The position numbers and the translations under genes were made by a program. This document shows, in pieces, positions 23,232 to 35,254 of a stretch of 64,000 bases of DNA. This stretch comes from Plectosphaerella cucumerina (lineage: Eukaryota; Ascomycota; Sordariomycetes; Glomerellales; Plectosphaerellaceae), in contig JAGPXD010000003.1 in the NCBI GenBank assembly GCA_020746995.1, positions 5,084,001 to 5,148,000 of the forward strand, read 5' to 3'. Each line of letters opens with the position of its first letter. Position 1 is the first letter of the stretch. The notes below the pieces were generated by a model, which had not been told where the DNA came from, ran no database searches, and worked only from the letters and a program-made list of their open reading frames with translations.

Positions 23232-24126
23232 CTTGACGCTTCTCTTGGGGTTTCGGCTTGGAAGGAGTCGGTATGGTCTGGTATCGACCGGCTTCCTTAA
23301 CTGCAGTTCCTGGGTTGAGGCGTTGTGGGAGCCGGCATGGTCGTAGGGAAGATATGGATGGAATCGGTGATGTGGGGAGTCTGGGTTTCGGATACAGCTC
23401 TAGGAAGGTATGTCGGGGTCTCTCAATAGGCTGTTGTCTTTCGTAGTGCTCGGGGCAGGAGGGTATCGTGTTGTTTGGTATTCTGTGTGCCTAGGTGAAG
23501 ATGTCCACCAGGCGCAAACGATGAAGCTGTAGAAGCAACGAGATGCCCGGTGGCTGATGCAGCAGCAGCTTCCCGAATGCCTACCTATCCCACGTCATGT
23601 GTGGACGAGGCAGTGGCCCGTGCGTCCCGCTACCCCTGCCAGTCTTCCTGTCGCATCGCCGCCTACACTATCAAAACACAGTACATTTGGTCGCAGCACT
23701 CCGAGTCACATAAATTTGGCTCGAATTCATAGTTCCTCTCTGATGTCGACTTTATTTGAATCAAAATCATTCCAATACTCCACCTGGCTGAGGCCTACCA
23801 TTACAACGGCCCAGATAGCCCACACCGACCTCACGAGCATAGGCACTGCACTTTGGTAAATCATAAGATTGGGTATGTCGTCAAAGCTAGCCGCTAAAAA
23901 CTCCAGGAAGACCATTTGTCTAAAACCGATGAAGACCAGGCCCGCGTCCAGATAAAATCAAACAAGTGCGACGCCGTGCTCCGTGCCCCGTCCGGGGCAG
24001 CCAGCCGCCCAACGCCCGGACCGAATCGCTATGCATCCGTTGAGAGGTGAGGTGAGGTGTGCATGAACACACGTGGTGGGTAAGTAGTGTAGGTGGTAGA
24101 TATGTATGATGGTGACAGGCCGATAT
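23232..24126. other. Intergenic, tandem minus-strand genes
   Basis: This holds the leader of the UIM gene and the 3' end of CDC34. A 62-codon minus-strand frame at 23727-23915 has one hydrophobic segment but no supporting evidence. Confidence 0.45.
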
Positions 24127-25000
24127 TTAGGCCTTGTCCTTGGCCTCCTTGGCGCCAGAGTGCTTCTGGCTGTCGTCGTCGTCATCCTCGTCATCGTCGT
24201 TGTACTCGTCCATATCAAAGTCGCTGTCGCTGCCGCCGAGGTCGTCAAAGTCGACGTCCTCGTCCGACTCTTGCCAGAAGGCGTCGTCATCGACGGGCTT
24301 CTGGGGCGCGGGCTCGAGATCCTTCTGGGTGGGGAAGACGACGTGCTCGGGGATGTCGGCCTTTGACTTGCGAGCCGTGTCGGCGGCCATGCGGACGTAG
24401 TCGTCGCGGTGGTCGCGGTAGGTGACGCCGGCGTCGACGTTGGCGGGGGAGTTGATCTCGGGGTCGTCGAGGAGGAGGAGGACGGAGCGGAGGACAGACT
24501 CGGCGCCTTGGAGGGGGGACCAGCGCTCGCAGGCCTGTTCGCCCGACTGCTCGTCGTCGCCGGGCTTGTGGAGGATGGAGATGCAGAGCTCGCCGTTGGG
24601 GTAGATGTTGGGGTGGTAGATGTTCTTGGTCATGAAGGCGAATCGGGGCGGGGAGTACGGGTAGTCGTGGGGGAAGCGCATCTCGGCCTGGTCGCGGTGT
24701 GTCAGCGGGAGGGGGTCTTTCGGGTTTGCGTCGATGGAAGGCGTGGGAGCGCGACTGACCTTAAGGTAGGCGCCGTGGAAGACGCTGTCGGGGTTCACGA
24801 CCATGAGGCCGATGTTCCAGAGGTGGACATTGCGGTCATCGACCTGTTTGGGTGTTACAAGACGGCAATGACAAGCAAGCAGGCAAACAAGTTGCGCGAC
24901 GAGGACAGCGGGCACATACCTCGATGTTGACCCATTTCTCCTTGTAAAGGGCCTGCAGCTCGCTCATGAGGCGCCTGGCGGATGCCGACTCGGCAGGCAT
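24127..25000 (-). CDS. CDC34: Ubiquitin-conjugating enzyme E2 Cdc34
   Basis: Three exons, with introns near 24690-24760 and 24843-24920, start at MPAESASARRLMSEL. The UBC fold shows MRFPHDYPYSPPRF, then the active-site Cys in HPNIYPNGELCISILH. It is followed by the acidic insertion PGDDEQSGEQACERWSP that distinguishes Cdc34/Ubc3 and Ubc7 from other E2s. NSPANVDA and the helix motif confirm the family. The C-terminal tail is highly acidic (aspartate runs), as in yeast Cdc34, where it binds the cullin of SCF ligases. The enzyme builds K48 chains on SCF substrates that control the G1/S transition. The last residues turn basic (KHSGAKEAKDKA). All E2 core residues are present. Confidence 0.92.
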
Positions 25001-26265
25001 GGCTGGTGATCGTCGCGGGGATCGGTGGTTGGGGTGGAAGAGGAGTCGGTTTGCGGCGGGAGGAGAGGGGAGACGTGGGATATGGCGAGCCTGCCGACGC
25101 TTCTTGAGGGTGGTCGTGATGTTGGTGATTGGGGAAGGAAGAGATCCTGATTCCAGTTCTTGCCCCAGGAGCGGGAGAGGATTGATTAGTTCAGGGCCGG
25201 TGTGGTGTGGCGGCGGGCATGGGACGCTGGAATGACTCGAGGGGGATCTGGCAATGCCGTGATCAAGGGTGTGGTGAGGTGTGCGGTGTGGGGGAGCGGA
25301 GGGGTTTCCGGGTCGTCCGATAACGGGTCCAAGTTCCAGCGAGGAGAAGGGAGTGATGGCCCTTTTGACGAGGGAAGGACTGGTTTTCAGGCAGGAACTC
25401 GAAGTGAAGGCTGGTTCCAGACGTGTCTTGGTCTTCGAGGAAGGGGGATCGATGGAAGTCCCGGGAAAGGCTAAGGAGGTTCCCACCTCGGGAGTCGTTG
25501 GATGGTTTCGTGGGCGTGCGGCGTGGCCAGGCCATGTCTCGGATGCAGAGGGAGTCCTATTTCAGGTCAGGCAGCTGGAGGTCAGAGGGCCGGGGCCTTG
25601 TGAGCGCCCGGCGTCTGGCTGCGATGCGCCGCTCTGACACCCCTGGCACAGCATCGGTTAGCGGTGGTTCCAGCGGTGTCAGGTGCTTCAGTGCAGGGCA
25701 TGTGTGAGGACCCTGATGGAGGGGGAGGTGGGTCGGCGCCACACCGGATGGGCGTCACTGCAGAGTTTGTGGCGGAGCCGTGATGATGCCGTAATCACGG
25801 ACCGACCGTCGCCACCACGGACTAGAGTCGGGTTGCGAGTAATACGATTTTTCGAAGGTACGAGTAACGACCACGGTGGTCGTGGTCACCCTGGGATCAC
25901 CCGCTCACGTGGCTGTCAGGCCGACCGTTTGCCAGGCACAAGGCTGTCATCCAGAAGACGGGCCGGTCCGGGTTGATCTCATTGACCCTACGAAAACTGC
26001 AGTGCATCCTCCGTCTTTCTCACATTCCCATGCCCGACGACGGCAAGATGCCGGGGTTAGTCGTCGGCGAAGATCCATTCTCTCACGTTCTGGATCAGCT
26101 CTCCAAACTCGTGTACGTAAATGTCGTTCTCTCTTTCAGGCATGCCAAACGTACCCAGTGAATGGCTCGTCCTCGCGCATCTGATGGTTTCGAGGCTGCT
26201 CTACGTGGCTACCTAAGTTACTGTTTTGAAGCGAAGTCCCCGATGGATCAACAGCGATAACCTCC
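25001..26265. other. Intergenic, CDC34 upstream region
   Basis: Purine-rich sequence probably includes the CDC34 leader. Open frames on both strands near 25200-25740 overlap each other and look accidental. Confidence 0.45.
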
Positions 26266-27279
26266 CTAGGCTCCGTTGACGAAATCCACCAAGGCACCGT
26301 GAGTGGCGTAGAAGGCGCCCTTGGCGTTGTATTCCTCGTCGAACAACAAGGGCTTCGCGCCGGGCACGTACGTATATGCGTGCTTGTCGGTGAAGCCCCA
26401 GAAGCTAATATCGGTGATTCCCGCTGCCAGCCCTTCCTCCATGATGACCCCGTAGATCTCGGTCACAAGTGTATCATTGAGCGAATGAACGTCCATCTCG
26501 GCGATGCTCACCTCCAACCCGAGCGCGCTGAAAAAGTCGACCATTTCGTTGAGCACGCCCGGTGGCGAAGCTGCTTCGACAAGGTGCATCTGCAGGGCGA
26601 TCCCATCGAGGGGCACGTCGTTAGCGACGAGGCCGGAGACTAGGTCGTACAGTTCCTGGCGTTTCTCCGGGTAAGACTCGACGAGGTTCTCGTTGAGGAA
26701 GAGCTTGGCGTTTGGGTCCGCGGCTCGAGCGATGCGGAAGGCCTCTTCGATGTACCCGGCGCCGAGCACCTTGTAGAAGACGTTGTCGACCTGGATGCCG
26801 CCGCCCAGTGTCTCGAGGGGCTCGCTGACCACATCCCATCGGTCCATCTTGCCGCGGTACCGATGCATGACCGCCTCAAAGTGAGCCGTCATCGCACCAC
26901 GAAGAGCGGCGGGGTCGGTCATGTTGACGACATACTCGGGGTTGCAGCAGCGCGAGATGAGTCCGTGTCCTTTGACGACCATGTCGTGTTGTTCCGCAAA
27001 GTCGACTAGGCGATCGATACCTGCCCAGTCGTAGATCCCTTCGGACTGGTTGAGGAACACCCATTTCAGCTCATTCTCGGGGGAAAGGCTGTCGAACTGC
27101 TCGGAAAGAACGGCAGAAAACAGGTTATCGTTGAGGTAGTTTGGATTGATGGCCCCGGACCCGATGAGGATGTTCTTCTTTTGCGCCTCTGCCTTTAGCG
27201 AGGTGGTTCCGGTTGAGGGCGGGCAAGTGGCAGCTGCGACGAGCGCGGGAAGAATGTTTGCGGCAATGAAGGCCTTCAT
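26266..27279 (-). CDS. Divergent secreted GH10 glycoside hydrolase
   Basis: A single exon encodes 337 aa. A signal peptide (MKAFIAANILPALVAAAT) precedes a GH10 TIM barrel without a carbohydrate-binding module. Markers are FDSLSPENELKW, WDVVSEPLE (acid/base region), IAEMDVHS (nucleophile Glu) and ISFWGFTDKHAYTY. The two catalytic Glu are kept, but the family residues around them differ. The Asn normally before the acid/base Glu is Ser, the usual GHTLVWHSQ loop reads KGHGLISRCC, and the strand usually reading YINDYN is FLNENL. GH10 includes xylanases and also fungal tomatinases, so the substrate may not be plain xylan. It is alone, with no clustered CAZymes. The fold is certain; the substrate is not. 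Confidence 0.85.
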   Translation of the reverse strand: MKAFIAANILPALVAAATCPPSTGTTSLKAEAQKKNILIGSGAINPNYLNDNLFSAVLSEQFDSLSPENELKWVFLNQSEGIYDWAGIDRLVDFAEQHDMVVKGHGLISRCCNPEYVVNMTDPAALRGAMTAHFEAVMHRYRGKMDRWDVVSEPLETLGGGIQVDNVFYKVLGAGYIEEAFRIARAADPNAKLFLNENLVESYPEKRQELYDLVSGLVANDVPLDGIALQMHLVEAASPPGVLNEMVDFFSALGLEVSIAEMDVHSLNDTLVTEIYGVIMEEGLAAGITDISFWGFTDKHAYTYVPGAKPLLFDEEYNAKGAFYATHGALVDFVNGA

Positions 27280-29064
27280 GTTTCCGACTGGTGGTTGGAT
27301 GAATGATAGTGCTCAGCAGTGAGTAGAGTGTATCTGGCGTCTGGATGGACGGTCTCATCATTGTCTGAACATCGCCGAGGGCTGCCCATTATATATCGAG
27401 CGGACAGCATCGAGGACTTGGGGGATTCGAGGTTGATGGCCCGGTGCGGCTCCATGCGTACGTCACAGGAGTCGATCGAGCTGAAAGGACTCTACCGAGA
27501 TGATGCTAGTGATACCCAATCGCTCTGAAGAACGATAAACGAGGCGGGTGAAGCCGTGAAGTGGGGTAGGATCCGGCGAAATAGCGGAGTGTCCGGGGGA
27601 GCTGGGTGGTTCGGCGGCCCGGGGGGGTTGTTGCCCTTGTCCGACTTCGGGAGAACTGAACACCCTTGGCCGAATACTATATGGTGAGATTTACGTTTTC
27701 TAATGTCCAAATTACCTGCACTCCTCCGATTGAACCCCTTGGCCGAACCCTGTATTTGCCCGAAGGCAAAGGGTCGCATCCAAGAACGAGGAACGAGGTG
27801 GGCTCTACGCCTGCCATGCTAGGATCGCCGGCTATAACGTGAGTATGGAGATGCGTGCGGAAGATCTGGGGAAATAAACTCGAGCCTCGGCTGGCGTCGC
27901 GACGTCGAACGAATAACCGACCTTGAGGGGTTGGGCGAGTGGCCTTTGGTGGTGGGCTGTTGGTGGTAAGGGGCAGACATCAGGTTCACATCTGAGCATC
28001 ACTCCTTTCTCGCCATGCCAGAAACTACTTGACCCGACGTCTTGGCCCGATGCTAGTCTGCCCACAAGATGATGGGGAGGGTTGGGGGGGCTCGATGGCG
28101 GCGGTGGACTTCCGAGGTAACCGACGAATACGGTTGAATGCGAGGTCCTAGGCCAAAGAAGTTTCCATACCCCGGATGTTCCCCAGACAAAGTGGGCGGA
28201 GTATCAATAGTACTGGAGGCCGACTTAGCCTAGTAGTTCCAGTGTTCCCAGGACGAGAGGGGCAATGAACACCCTCTCGGCATTCTGAGCGTTCGAAGGA
28301 AAGCATCTATGCGTCGCTAACATCTTGCGTTAGCCCAATCACCTCCCATCCAAGTCTCGGCATATTGCCTCGGCCCCGCGGAGCCAGGGCGTTGGTCGAG
28401 TCAAGCGTCAAGCCCTCAAGAGGGGAGATGAAGTCCAGTAGCGGAGTTGCGTGGGTGGTATGGGGACGAGCAAGGGGCCGCGGGCAAATACAAGAGTACC
28501 TACAACGCCGTGTATTGCCCGGCCTGACCTCGAGTGAGGAACTGCCGACAGGCAGCAGCACCGGTGGGCTGTCGATCCCTAGCCGTACCTATAGGCAACA
28601 GACATCCCTGAGCTGAGGCGCGAAGCGCAGTTGGCCACCTCCCCCCAGCCCAGGACTCGTAAAACACCACGCGCCCCAAACTCCCATATCGATGACTTTA
28701 TTCACCTAAAGCAAAGCTACCGAGCTACCTTCGTGACGTAGAGGGATCAACATGTCAAAGCCAGCAAATATCCTCCCTCCCATCGCCACGCTTCCCTTCC
28801 TCCACCTCTCCCACATCCCTTCATACCGCGACCCATATCGCGTTCCTGGCCGGGAAGAAGACAGAACCCCAGTCTCCTGCCTCCCAGGTCATGAGAAAGC
28901 CACAGTCGTCGTCATCGCTCGTCCCTCATCTCTCGTTCTCCATCCAGGCATCCCCCCTGTGACACCGGCATCTGTCGTCAAGAAGCGGCGGGGGGATCCC
29001 CTGAAAAAAGACCAAACGCCGAAAACAAAAACGAAAAAAAAAGGCAACGCAGAAAAGCAGATGC
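27280..29064. other. 1.8-kb intergenic region
   Basis: This holds the upstream region of the GH10 gene and the 3' end of GCN2. No gene is supported. An antisense frame at 28752-29159 overlaps the GCN2 3' end and reads as low-complexity basic sequence. Confidence 0.45.
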
Positions 29065-31529
29065 TCAACCCCCCAAATCGTAGTAAACGCAATTCCCCGT
29101 CCGGAAATTGTAAAGAAACGCATGCCGACTTCCTCCCTTCTCCCTCCACGCATCCCTAAACTCATCCAGCTCCTGATGCACATCGCGGATATACTTCCTC
29201 TCCGCATTGTTCACCGCCTGCTCCAGCTTCCGCCAGCTCTCCGCATCAGAGAGCGACGTCTCGCGGATCCCCTCGACGACCTGGTCCGTCGTCTCGACGG
29301 CCAGAATCGGCCCCTCGAGGAACGACTGGACCAAACTCGCCGCGCTGACCTGCGCCTGCTCCACGACGGTGCGTCTGTTAAACTTCTTACTCTTCGTCTG
29401 CGCAACGAGGACGTGCACATCCTGCTCCGGGTGGTGGTGGCTCTCGGTCGTGTGCTGGGACGCGTGCTGCGTAGTGTGGGGGCGGATGCCGGCTCTTTGC
29501 TCGCGCTCGCGGATCTCGCCGCGCAGCCAGCTCGTCAGCTGCGTGAGGGGGATGTCGGCGTCGGGGATGTCCTTGTTGTGCATGCTCTTCATCTTGAGGA
29601 TCGAGTCTTGCTTGATGATGATGATCCATGAGTGGTTGTCGTCGCGGTACTTGGAGAGGAGGTCTTCGGGTGATCGCGCGTCCCGGGCAAGCTCTGCGCT
29701 GATGTCTTGGGCCCAGAGGGTCTGCAGGATCTCGACACCTGTCGACCGGAGGACTGCGGCGTCGAAGCTGGCAACGAGGACGTCACACTATGTTGTCAGC
29801 GACTTTCATGAATCTAGGGGATGGTCGACTTACCCTCCGAGCATTAAACAGACTGTGCGGCTCTTCCTCCGTCTTCTTAAGAAAGGCCTTACCTCCCGTC
29901 TTCGACGCCGCAACCCTAGCGAGACGCTCCCACGCGAGACTGAAACCGACAGCATGGCGCTCTTCATGATGGACACCGATCCGCGGACGGTGCTCCTTGA
30001 TCAGACTGTCGTAACGTCCACCGGCAGCAAACACATCCCTCTGTTTCTTATCATAAATGCAAGAGAACAGGATGCCGCCAGTGTAGAAGGACTCCTTGAG
30101 GCTGTTGAGGGGGCTGACGTAGATCTTACGGGCGACACCGAGCCTCTTAGCATACTCGTAGACCTCGCGGAGGTGCGCCAGTGTCGACGCCGCGCGCTGG
30201 TACATGTCTGTCCCCTCGAAGAGCGTCTTGAGCCGGGCAAAGGCCTTGCTGGGCGTGTCCCTCCAGTCGAAGCGCTGCAGCTCGTCGATGCTCGTGGCCG
30301 ACGCGCCCACGAGGGGCGAGCGGAGCTCGGTGCGGATCTTCTGCCACGTGAACCCGTAGTTGTTAAGCTTGCTTAACACGTCGGCAGCGGGACGGCGCGC
30401 GCTCGGCTCAACACGGCAATACTCGAAGATGAGCTGGAGCAGCAGCGAGTGGCCGATTTGGAAGTACATCTGCGCCGACGACAGCGATGGGAATGTCGAG
30501 ATGATCTCGTCAAGGACCTTGATCACTTCGGCCTCCTTGAGAGCCAGGTCCAGCGTGTCCGTCGTGACAATGTCAAAGTCGACCTCGCCGAACATGTTGG
30601 GCTGCGTGGAGTCCAGACGATCGCGGAAGACACTGCCAAACGTGAAGGACCGTTGCAAGACGGGACCGGACTGCTTTGCCAGGGCTCGTGCGTTGCCCAT
30701 GGTCAGGTCGTACGGCAGTTGCAGGACCGTGCCGCTCGTGTCGAGAAGCTTGACGACGTTATCGCCGTAGTGCGCCGACCGCGGGTACAGGCCGCTCCGG
30801 GTGGTCTCGAGAGCGCCGTGGCGGCGGAAGATGGAGATGAGCGTCTTCTTGACAATGTTCTGCTTCAGAATCTCACCCTCGGCCAAAGTCTTAAGTGGCG
30901 TCGAGCCTGGCTTCTGCGGCATGTCCCAGGTGTAGTCGGTGGTCTGATCGTTGGGTCGGGCAAAGAGCGTTGAGAGCATCTTAGCGTAAAACGGGGACTT
31001 TGGGTCCGACAGGCCGTCCAGCGTGCGGCGGATCGTCTCACTTTCCATCTGCACCGGAAGCTTGCCGCTCTGGAGAAGCTCGGAGCTCGAGGGACGATTC
31101 TTAGGGTTGTGCTCGAGGAGCTGCAGAACGATCTCCGTCTGGACCTTGTCGACGGGCTTAAAGTCGGCGGGTAGGACCGGCGGCGAGCGACGCAGCTTTC
31201 CGATGATATCGGCCCTGTGCATGCCAGTGACTGCCGGGTAGGACATTTCGAAGAAGATAACTCCGAGCGAGTACATCTGTATCATCTTAGTCAGGTGCGT
31301 GGAGAGGGACTGTTCGGGTACTCACGTCGACCTTGTCGTTGTAGGATATGCTAGATGCGCTGCGAACTTCCGGTGCCGCGTACGATGCCGTGCCGATGCT
31401 CCTCGTTATCTCATCCGTCTCCAGCGCGTTCGCGATGCCCTTCTCCGCTGCTATGCGGCCGCTGGTCGCCAGGCCAAAGTCGCCAATCTTGATGTTGTCC
31501 GTGCCGTCGGCGCTGTGCGCGATGAAGAT

Positions 31530-31561
<32 letters not shown>

Positions 31562-34125
31562 TGAGGCTGTGGATGTGCACGAGACCCTCGAGGATCTGGC
31601 GGAAGATGCGCCACAGCTCGGGACCGTTCTGGTAGAGCTTCCTCTGGATCAGATCGCGGAGCGTCCGTTTCTCGCAGTACTCCATGGAAATGTAGAGGAT
31701 CGTCCGCATGGTGCGTCCGGAGCGCCTCCTCCCTCCCAGGCCGTTACGCTGGGTAAGAGGGGAGGCTGGGTTGGAGGTGGTCTCCTCTTCAGAGTCGGAA
31801 GAGTCGTCTTCTCCATCAAGGTCGGAAATGTCGTTGGTGAACATAATACCCCCGTCATCGTCCTCGGCCTGGTACGACATGTAATCGAGCCCGCCGGTCG
31901 TGCTGGCAGCGAACTGAATGTCAAGCCCGCTGTTATCCTCGGCATCGTCGTCCTTTCCGTCGGTGCGTGATGCTGTGGCGCCCATGCCGCTCTCAGTCGC
32001 GTCGTCGTCGTCAGAATCGCCGTCGGAGGGTTCGGGGAGCTCCTCGACCCAGGTGTTGTAGTACCTGACGACGGCCGGGTGGCTGAGCTTCGCGAGAAGG
32101 CGCACCTCTTTGAGGATCTCCGTCAGGCTTGTGTGAGATCTCTGGCTGACCTTCTTGATAGCATAGATCTGACCATCGAGCTTCTTCCTCGCCTTGACAA
32201 CCTCGCCAAAGCCGCCCTTACCAAGCCTGCCTTCCTCGACAAAGTCCTCCTGATAACGCGAAGAAACCGTGTATTTGTTCGTGGACTCGCGACGCAGCCT
32301 TGGGGTCATCTGCGTCGAGTGAGTCAGAGACGAAGAGTACTCCATGATTCCTACGCTATCTTCGGTGACGGCAGGTGCGTCGGTAGCGAGGAACTCGCTC
32401 GAGGTGAGCTCGAAAGCCCGCGGCCGCTTCTTGGGGTCTTGCTTGAAGAACCTGGTGATGAGCTCGCGCAGCGACTTGGAGAGGTTCGTCGCCTCGACGA
32501 AAGCGGCAGGGCTTTGGAATCTGCGAGTGACTTCCCGGCCAAAGAGCATCTGCGCCACGACGATACCAAACTCCCAAACGTCCGTCTTGTGGGTGTAGCT
32601 GGGACGCGAGGTGGCGGCGATCTCGGGCGGCAGCCAGTAGGCCGTGGTGGCCTGGCCGAGGCCGGGGGGCGCGCGGCCCTGGGCGAACATGCCGTGCAGC
32701 TCCTTCTGGTAGCCTGCATCAGCTAGCTTGGGGACGATCTCGCCGGTAGACTCCTTGAAGAGGAGGATGTTGCCTGGGTGGATGTCCTGATGGGTGATGG
32801 ACTTGTTGTGAAGGAACGTCAGGGCTTCGAGGAGATCCCTAGTCCAGGTGCGCACCTTGTTCAGCTCCAGTGTACCGGCGAGGTCCAGCAGCTCCTCAAG
32901 GGAGCCCTTGTTGGATAGGGGCGTCAAGATGGTCAGGTTCCACATGCTTGGGTTCTTGCCGTCGCCGGGTTCGAACTCTCCCTCCAGACGGAAGTCGACG
33001 AGGTCGACGATGTTCTTGTGGCGCACCGACTTGAGAGTCTCGAGCAGGGGTTCCAGGGCCTGGATCTGCCTCTTGATCTGGGCCTTGTCCTTGCCGGCCG
33101 TCTTGATCTGGGTTTGCTTGAGGGCGAGGACAGGGCACTCATGGCCGGTGGCGACGATGGGGCGGACCGAGAAGACGGTGGTCTGAGTGCCACGGGCGAC
33201 CTCGCGCTTGTCTGCGACGGCTTGGAACGAGACCTCGTTGCCGTTGCTGTCGGTGGTGCGGCAGGGGCGGTCGAAGATGATCTGGGCATCTTCTTGGCCT
33301 TTTGAATTGGCCATGGTGGGGATGGGTGCACCGGACGCGCGGTTCTTCTTACGAGACTCCTTGGCGAGGTCCTGCTGGCGCTTTACGTGTTCCTGGATAA
33401 GGCCGCTCAGGACTCTCTCCGACTCCTTTACTTCTTCTGCCTTCTTACGCTCGTCCAGAGCGCGTTGCTCTTGTGCAAGCTTGGCCTGTTCGGCCTCGTG
33501 GATGGCCCTCTCCTGCTCGAGGGAGGGCAGCTCAAGACCCCTGGCCTTTGATTGGGCCGCGTCTTCGAGAATTTCTCTGATGCCCTCGACGATCTGATCG
33601 ACCATCTCCTGGCCCTCAAGGGCGAGGATGGGCGGTTGCTTCTCGATATACTTCTGGACCTTGAAATGGGTGGCGTCGCGAATATCACCAAAGTCCTTGA
33701 GTGTCAGCAGTGGTGGGCTCTTGGGATAAGTGGCGGTGAGGACGACGCCAAGGGTGACGGCGATGTCGTCGTTGGACGGAGCGCGGATGCGAATGTCAAA
33801 TGAAGGCTCCGATTTCTGGACGCATGTCAGTCAATTGCTAGAGACATATAGGCGCGGGGCATGTCGCCATAGACATAGGGGTACTGAGAAGGGAGGGGCA
33901 GACCTTCCAGACACTGTGCGTCTGCGTATGTTTCACAAAATCCTCCCCATAAATGGCCTCGAGGGCGAGGACTTCATCTCTCTGTCGTTCTTCGTACTCA
34001 ACCTTGGTAGCGATTTCTGGGCTGGATGCGGAGGCGGGTGCGAGCCCGGGGAAGCTGGTGTTGTCTTTCTTCTGGGGGAGTTTGATGGGTGGCTTGTTCC
34101 ACGCGCCGGCTGCTTTTCCCGTCAT
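29065..34125 (-). CDS. cpc-3: eIF2alpha kinase Gcn2 (cross-pathway control CPC-3)
   Basis: Four exons, with introns near 33820-33910, 31275-31324 and 29786-29834, give about 1,620 aa. Order: the RWD domain (DEVLALEAIYGEDF); a charged linker; the pseudokinase (ITHQDIHPGNILLF, where HRD is HQD); the active kinase (LGKGGFGEVVKARKKLDG, VHRDLKPENIFIA, DFGLATSG) with the long acidic insert typical of Gcn2; the HisRS-like domain (RSFTFGSVFRDR, AAGGRYDSLI); and a C-terminal dimer/ribosome-binding region. Uncharged tRNA bound to the HisRS-like domain activates phosphorylation of eIF2alpha. This lowers general translation and raises translation of the Gcn4/CPC1 activator. The gene is divergent from ARG7. 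Start MTGKAAGAWNKPP fits the family. Confidence 0.96.
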
Positions 34126-34268
34126 GATAAGACGTTGGTTGGGGGGATTTCTGAAAAAGGAGGGGACACAGCTTGCGAGCCGTGTGACCTTTTACAGAGC
34201 AGAGCCCATCCTGGGGAATGATGCGATTGTTACTAGGTGTGGTGTCGCGGAAGGGGCCGGACAGGCGC

Positions 34269-34375
34269 GGATGAGTCGCAGACAGATGCGGATGAGTCGC
34301 GCGGACGACAGGAGCAGATAGGGAAAGAGGGTGAGGATTGATGAGGTCGTGTCGAGGACAGTCGAGGATGAGTCG
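34269..34375. repeat. Repeated CPRE-like decamer in the GCN2 leader
   Basis: The decamer GGATGAGTCG occurs exactly at 34269-34278, 34290-34299 and 34366-34375, with a variant (GGATGAGTTG) near 34488. On the GCN2 strand it reads CGACTCATCC, sharing GACTCAT with the Gcn4/CPC1 site (A)TGACTCAT. It lies 145-250 bp upstream of the GCN2 start. Confidence 0.6.
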
Positions 34376-35005
34376 TGCGGACTAGGTGAGGATAGGTGCG
34401 GACAGATTCTAGGAAGAGGAGGATCTGTGACGGAGAGGAGATAATGGAATGCGGATAGGTGAGGATAGGTCGTGAATACAGGTAGGTGGATGAGTTGTCG
34501 TGCTCCGCTGGTTGAAGCCAAGGTCAAAAAGCCAAGTCGCTGAGTCGGCCACAGCCACCCGACGACAGACGGGACGGGAGACATCACACGCCTCAGCCGC
34601 CCCTGGAGTCACACAGCGGGGCGCCCTCGACAGCGCCTGGGCGCCTCCAAACTCCCTGTCACCCTCCGTCACCAACCCAGTAAAGTTAGCACAGCACTCT
34701 CTGCAGAAGGCCACGCCCCTTGGCCCCCAAGCGGATCTTTAGCCCATCTCGGGCCGCTGAACCTCTAGACCGTGGCAACGGTCCGTTCAAACTCCTTCCA
34801 AAGCCCTTTGCTGTGGGACTTTGTGCTGTGCGGTGACGTGGAGCGCCCACCAGGTACCACATGTTCTGCTGGCCGCACACTGGTGCAGGGGGTTCATTCA
34901 CGCCAGACGAATCAGCACCCTCCGAGTCCTCCAAGCACTTTTCTCGTCCCCCGCTTCAAAAGTTCAGGGACCCGTCCGCCGGGGGGTTGGGCTGGAACGG
35001 GAGTG

Positions 35006-35017
35006 GAGTCACACGTG
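35006..35017. promoter_or_regulatory. CPRE half-site beside a CACGTG box
   Basis: GAGTCAC (reverse GTGACTC) at 35006-35012 overlaps a CACGTG E-box at 35012-35017, about 240 bp before ARG7. It is a likely Gcn4/CPC1 site by consensus only. Confidence 0.45.
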
Positions 35018-35097
35018 AGTGGCTTGTCTCGCCGGGACCGGGACTTGAGATTTCGAGGGTCCACCGTCAGTGTGACCACAAGCAGCATGGACAGTTG

Positions 35098-35104
35098 GAG
35101 TCAT
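35098..35104 (-). promoter_or_regulatory. CPRE (Gcn4/CPC1) site ATGACTC
   Basis: The minus strand reads ATGACTC, 151 bp before the ARG7 start. This is the core Gcn4/CPC1 element of amino-acid biosynthesis promoters. Confidence 0.55.
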
Positions 35105-35254
35105 CTGGCTGCAGGGTCCGAGTCCGCAGAAAAGTACTTGGCTCAGTGACGACCACCTCTCACTCACCTCAAGTCAAGACCAGCTTTTCGCTTCTCCGAG
35201 GTCACAATCTCCTCTCTACACCTTTCCTACACCATCTCCTCACCGGCAATCGCA

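Larger units (their letters stand above)
34126..35254. other. Shared intergenic region of GCN2 and ARG7
   Basis: A 1.1-kb divergent region. The GCN2-proximal half is a degenerate purine-rich minisatellite-like sequence (about 34255-34490). The ARG7-proximal part carries CPRE-type sites. No reading frame here looks real. Confidence 0.6.

Noticed and set aside
23727..23915. 62-codon minus-strand frame with one hydrophobic stretch
   Set aside because: Too short, with no promoter, splice or family support.
28752..29159. 135-codon plus-strand frame
   Set aside because: Antisense to the GCN2 3' end, low-complexity basic sequence, no relatives recognised.
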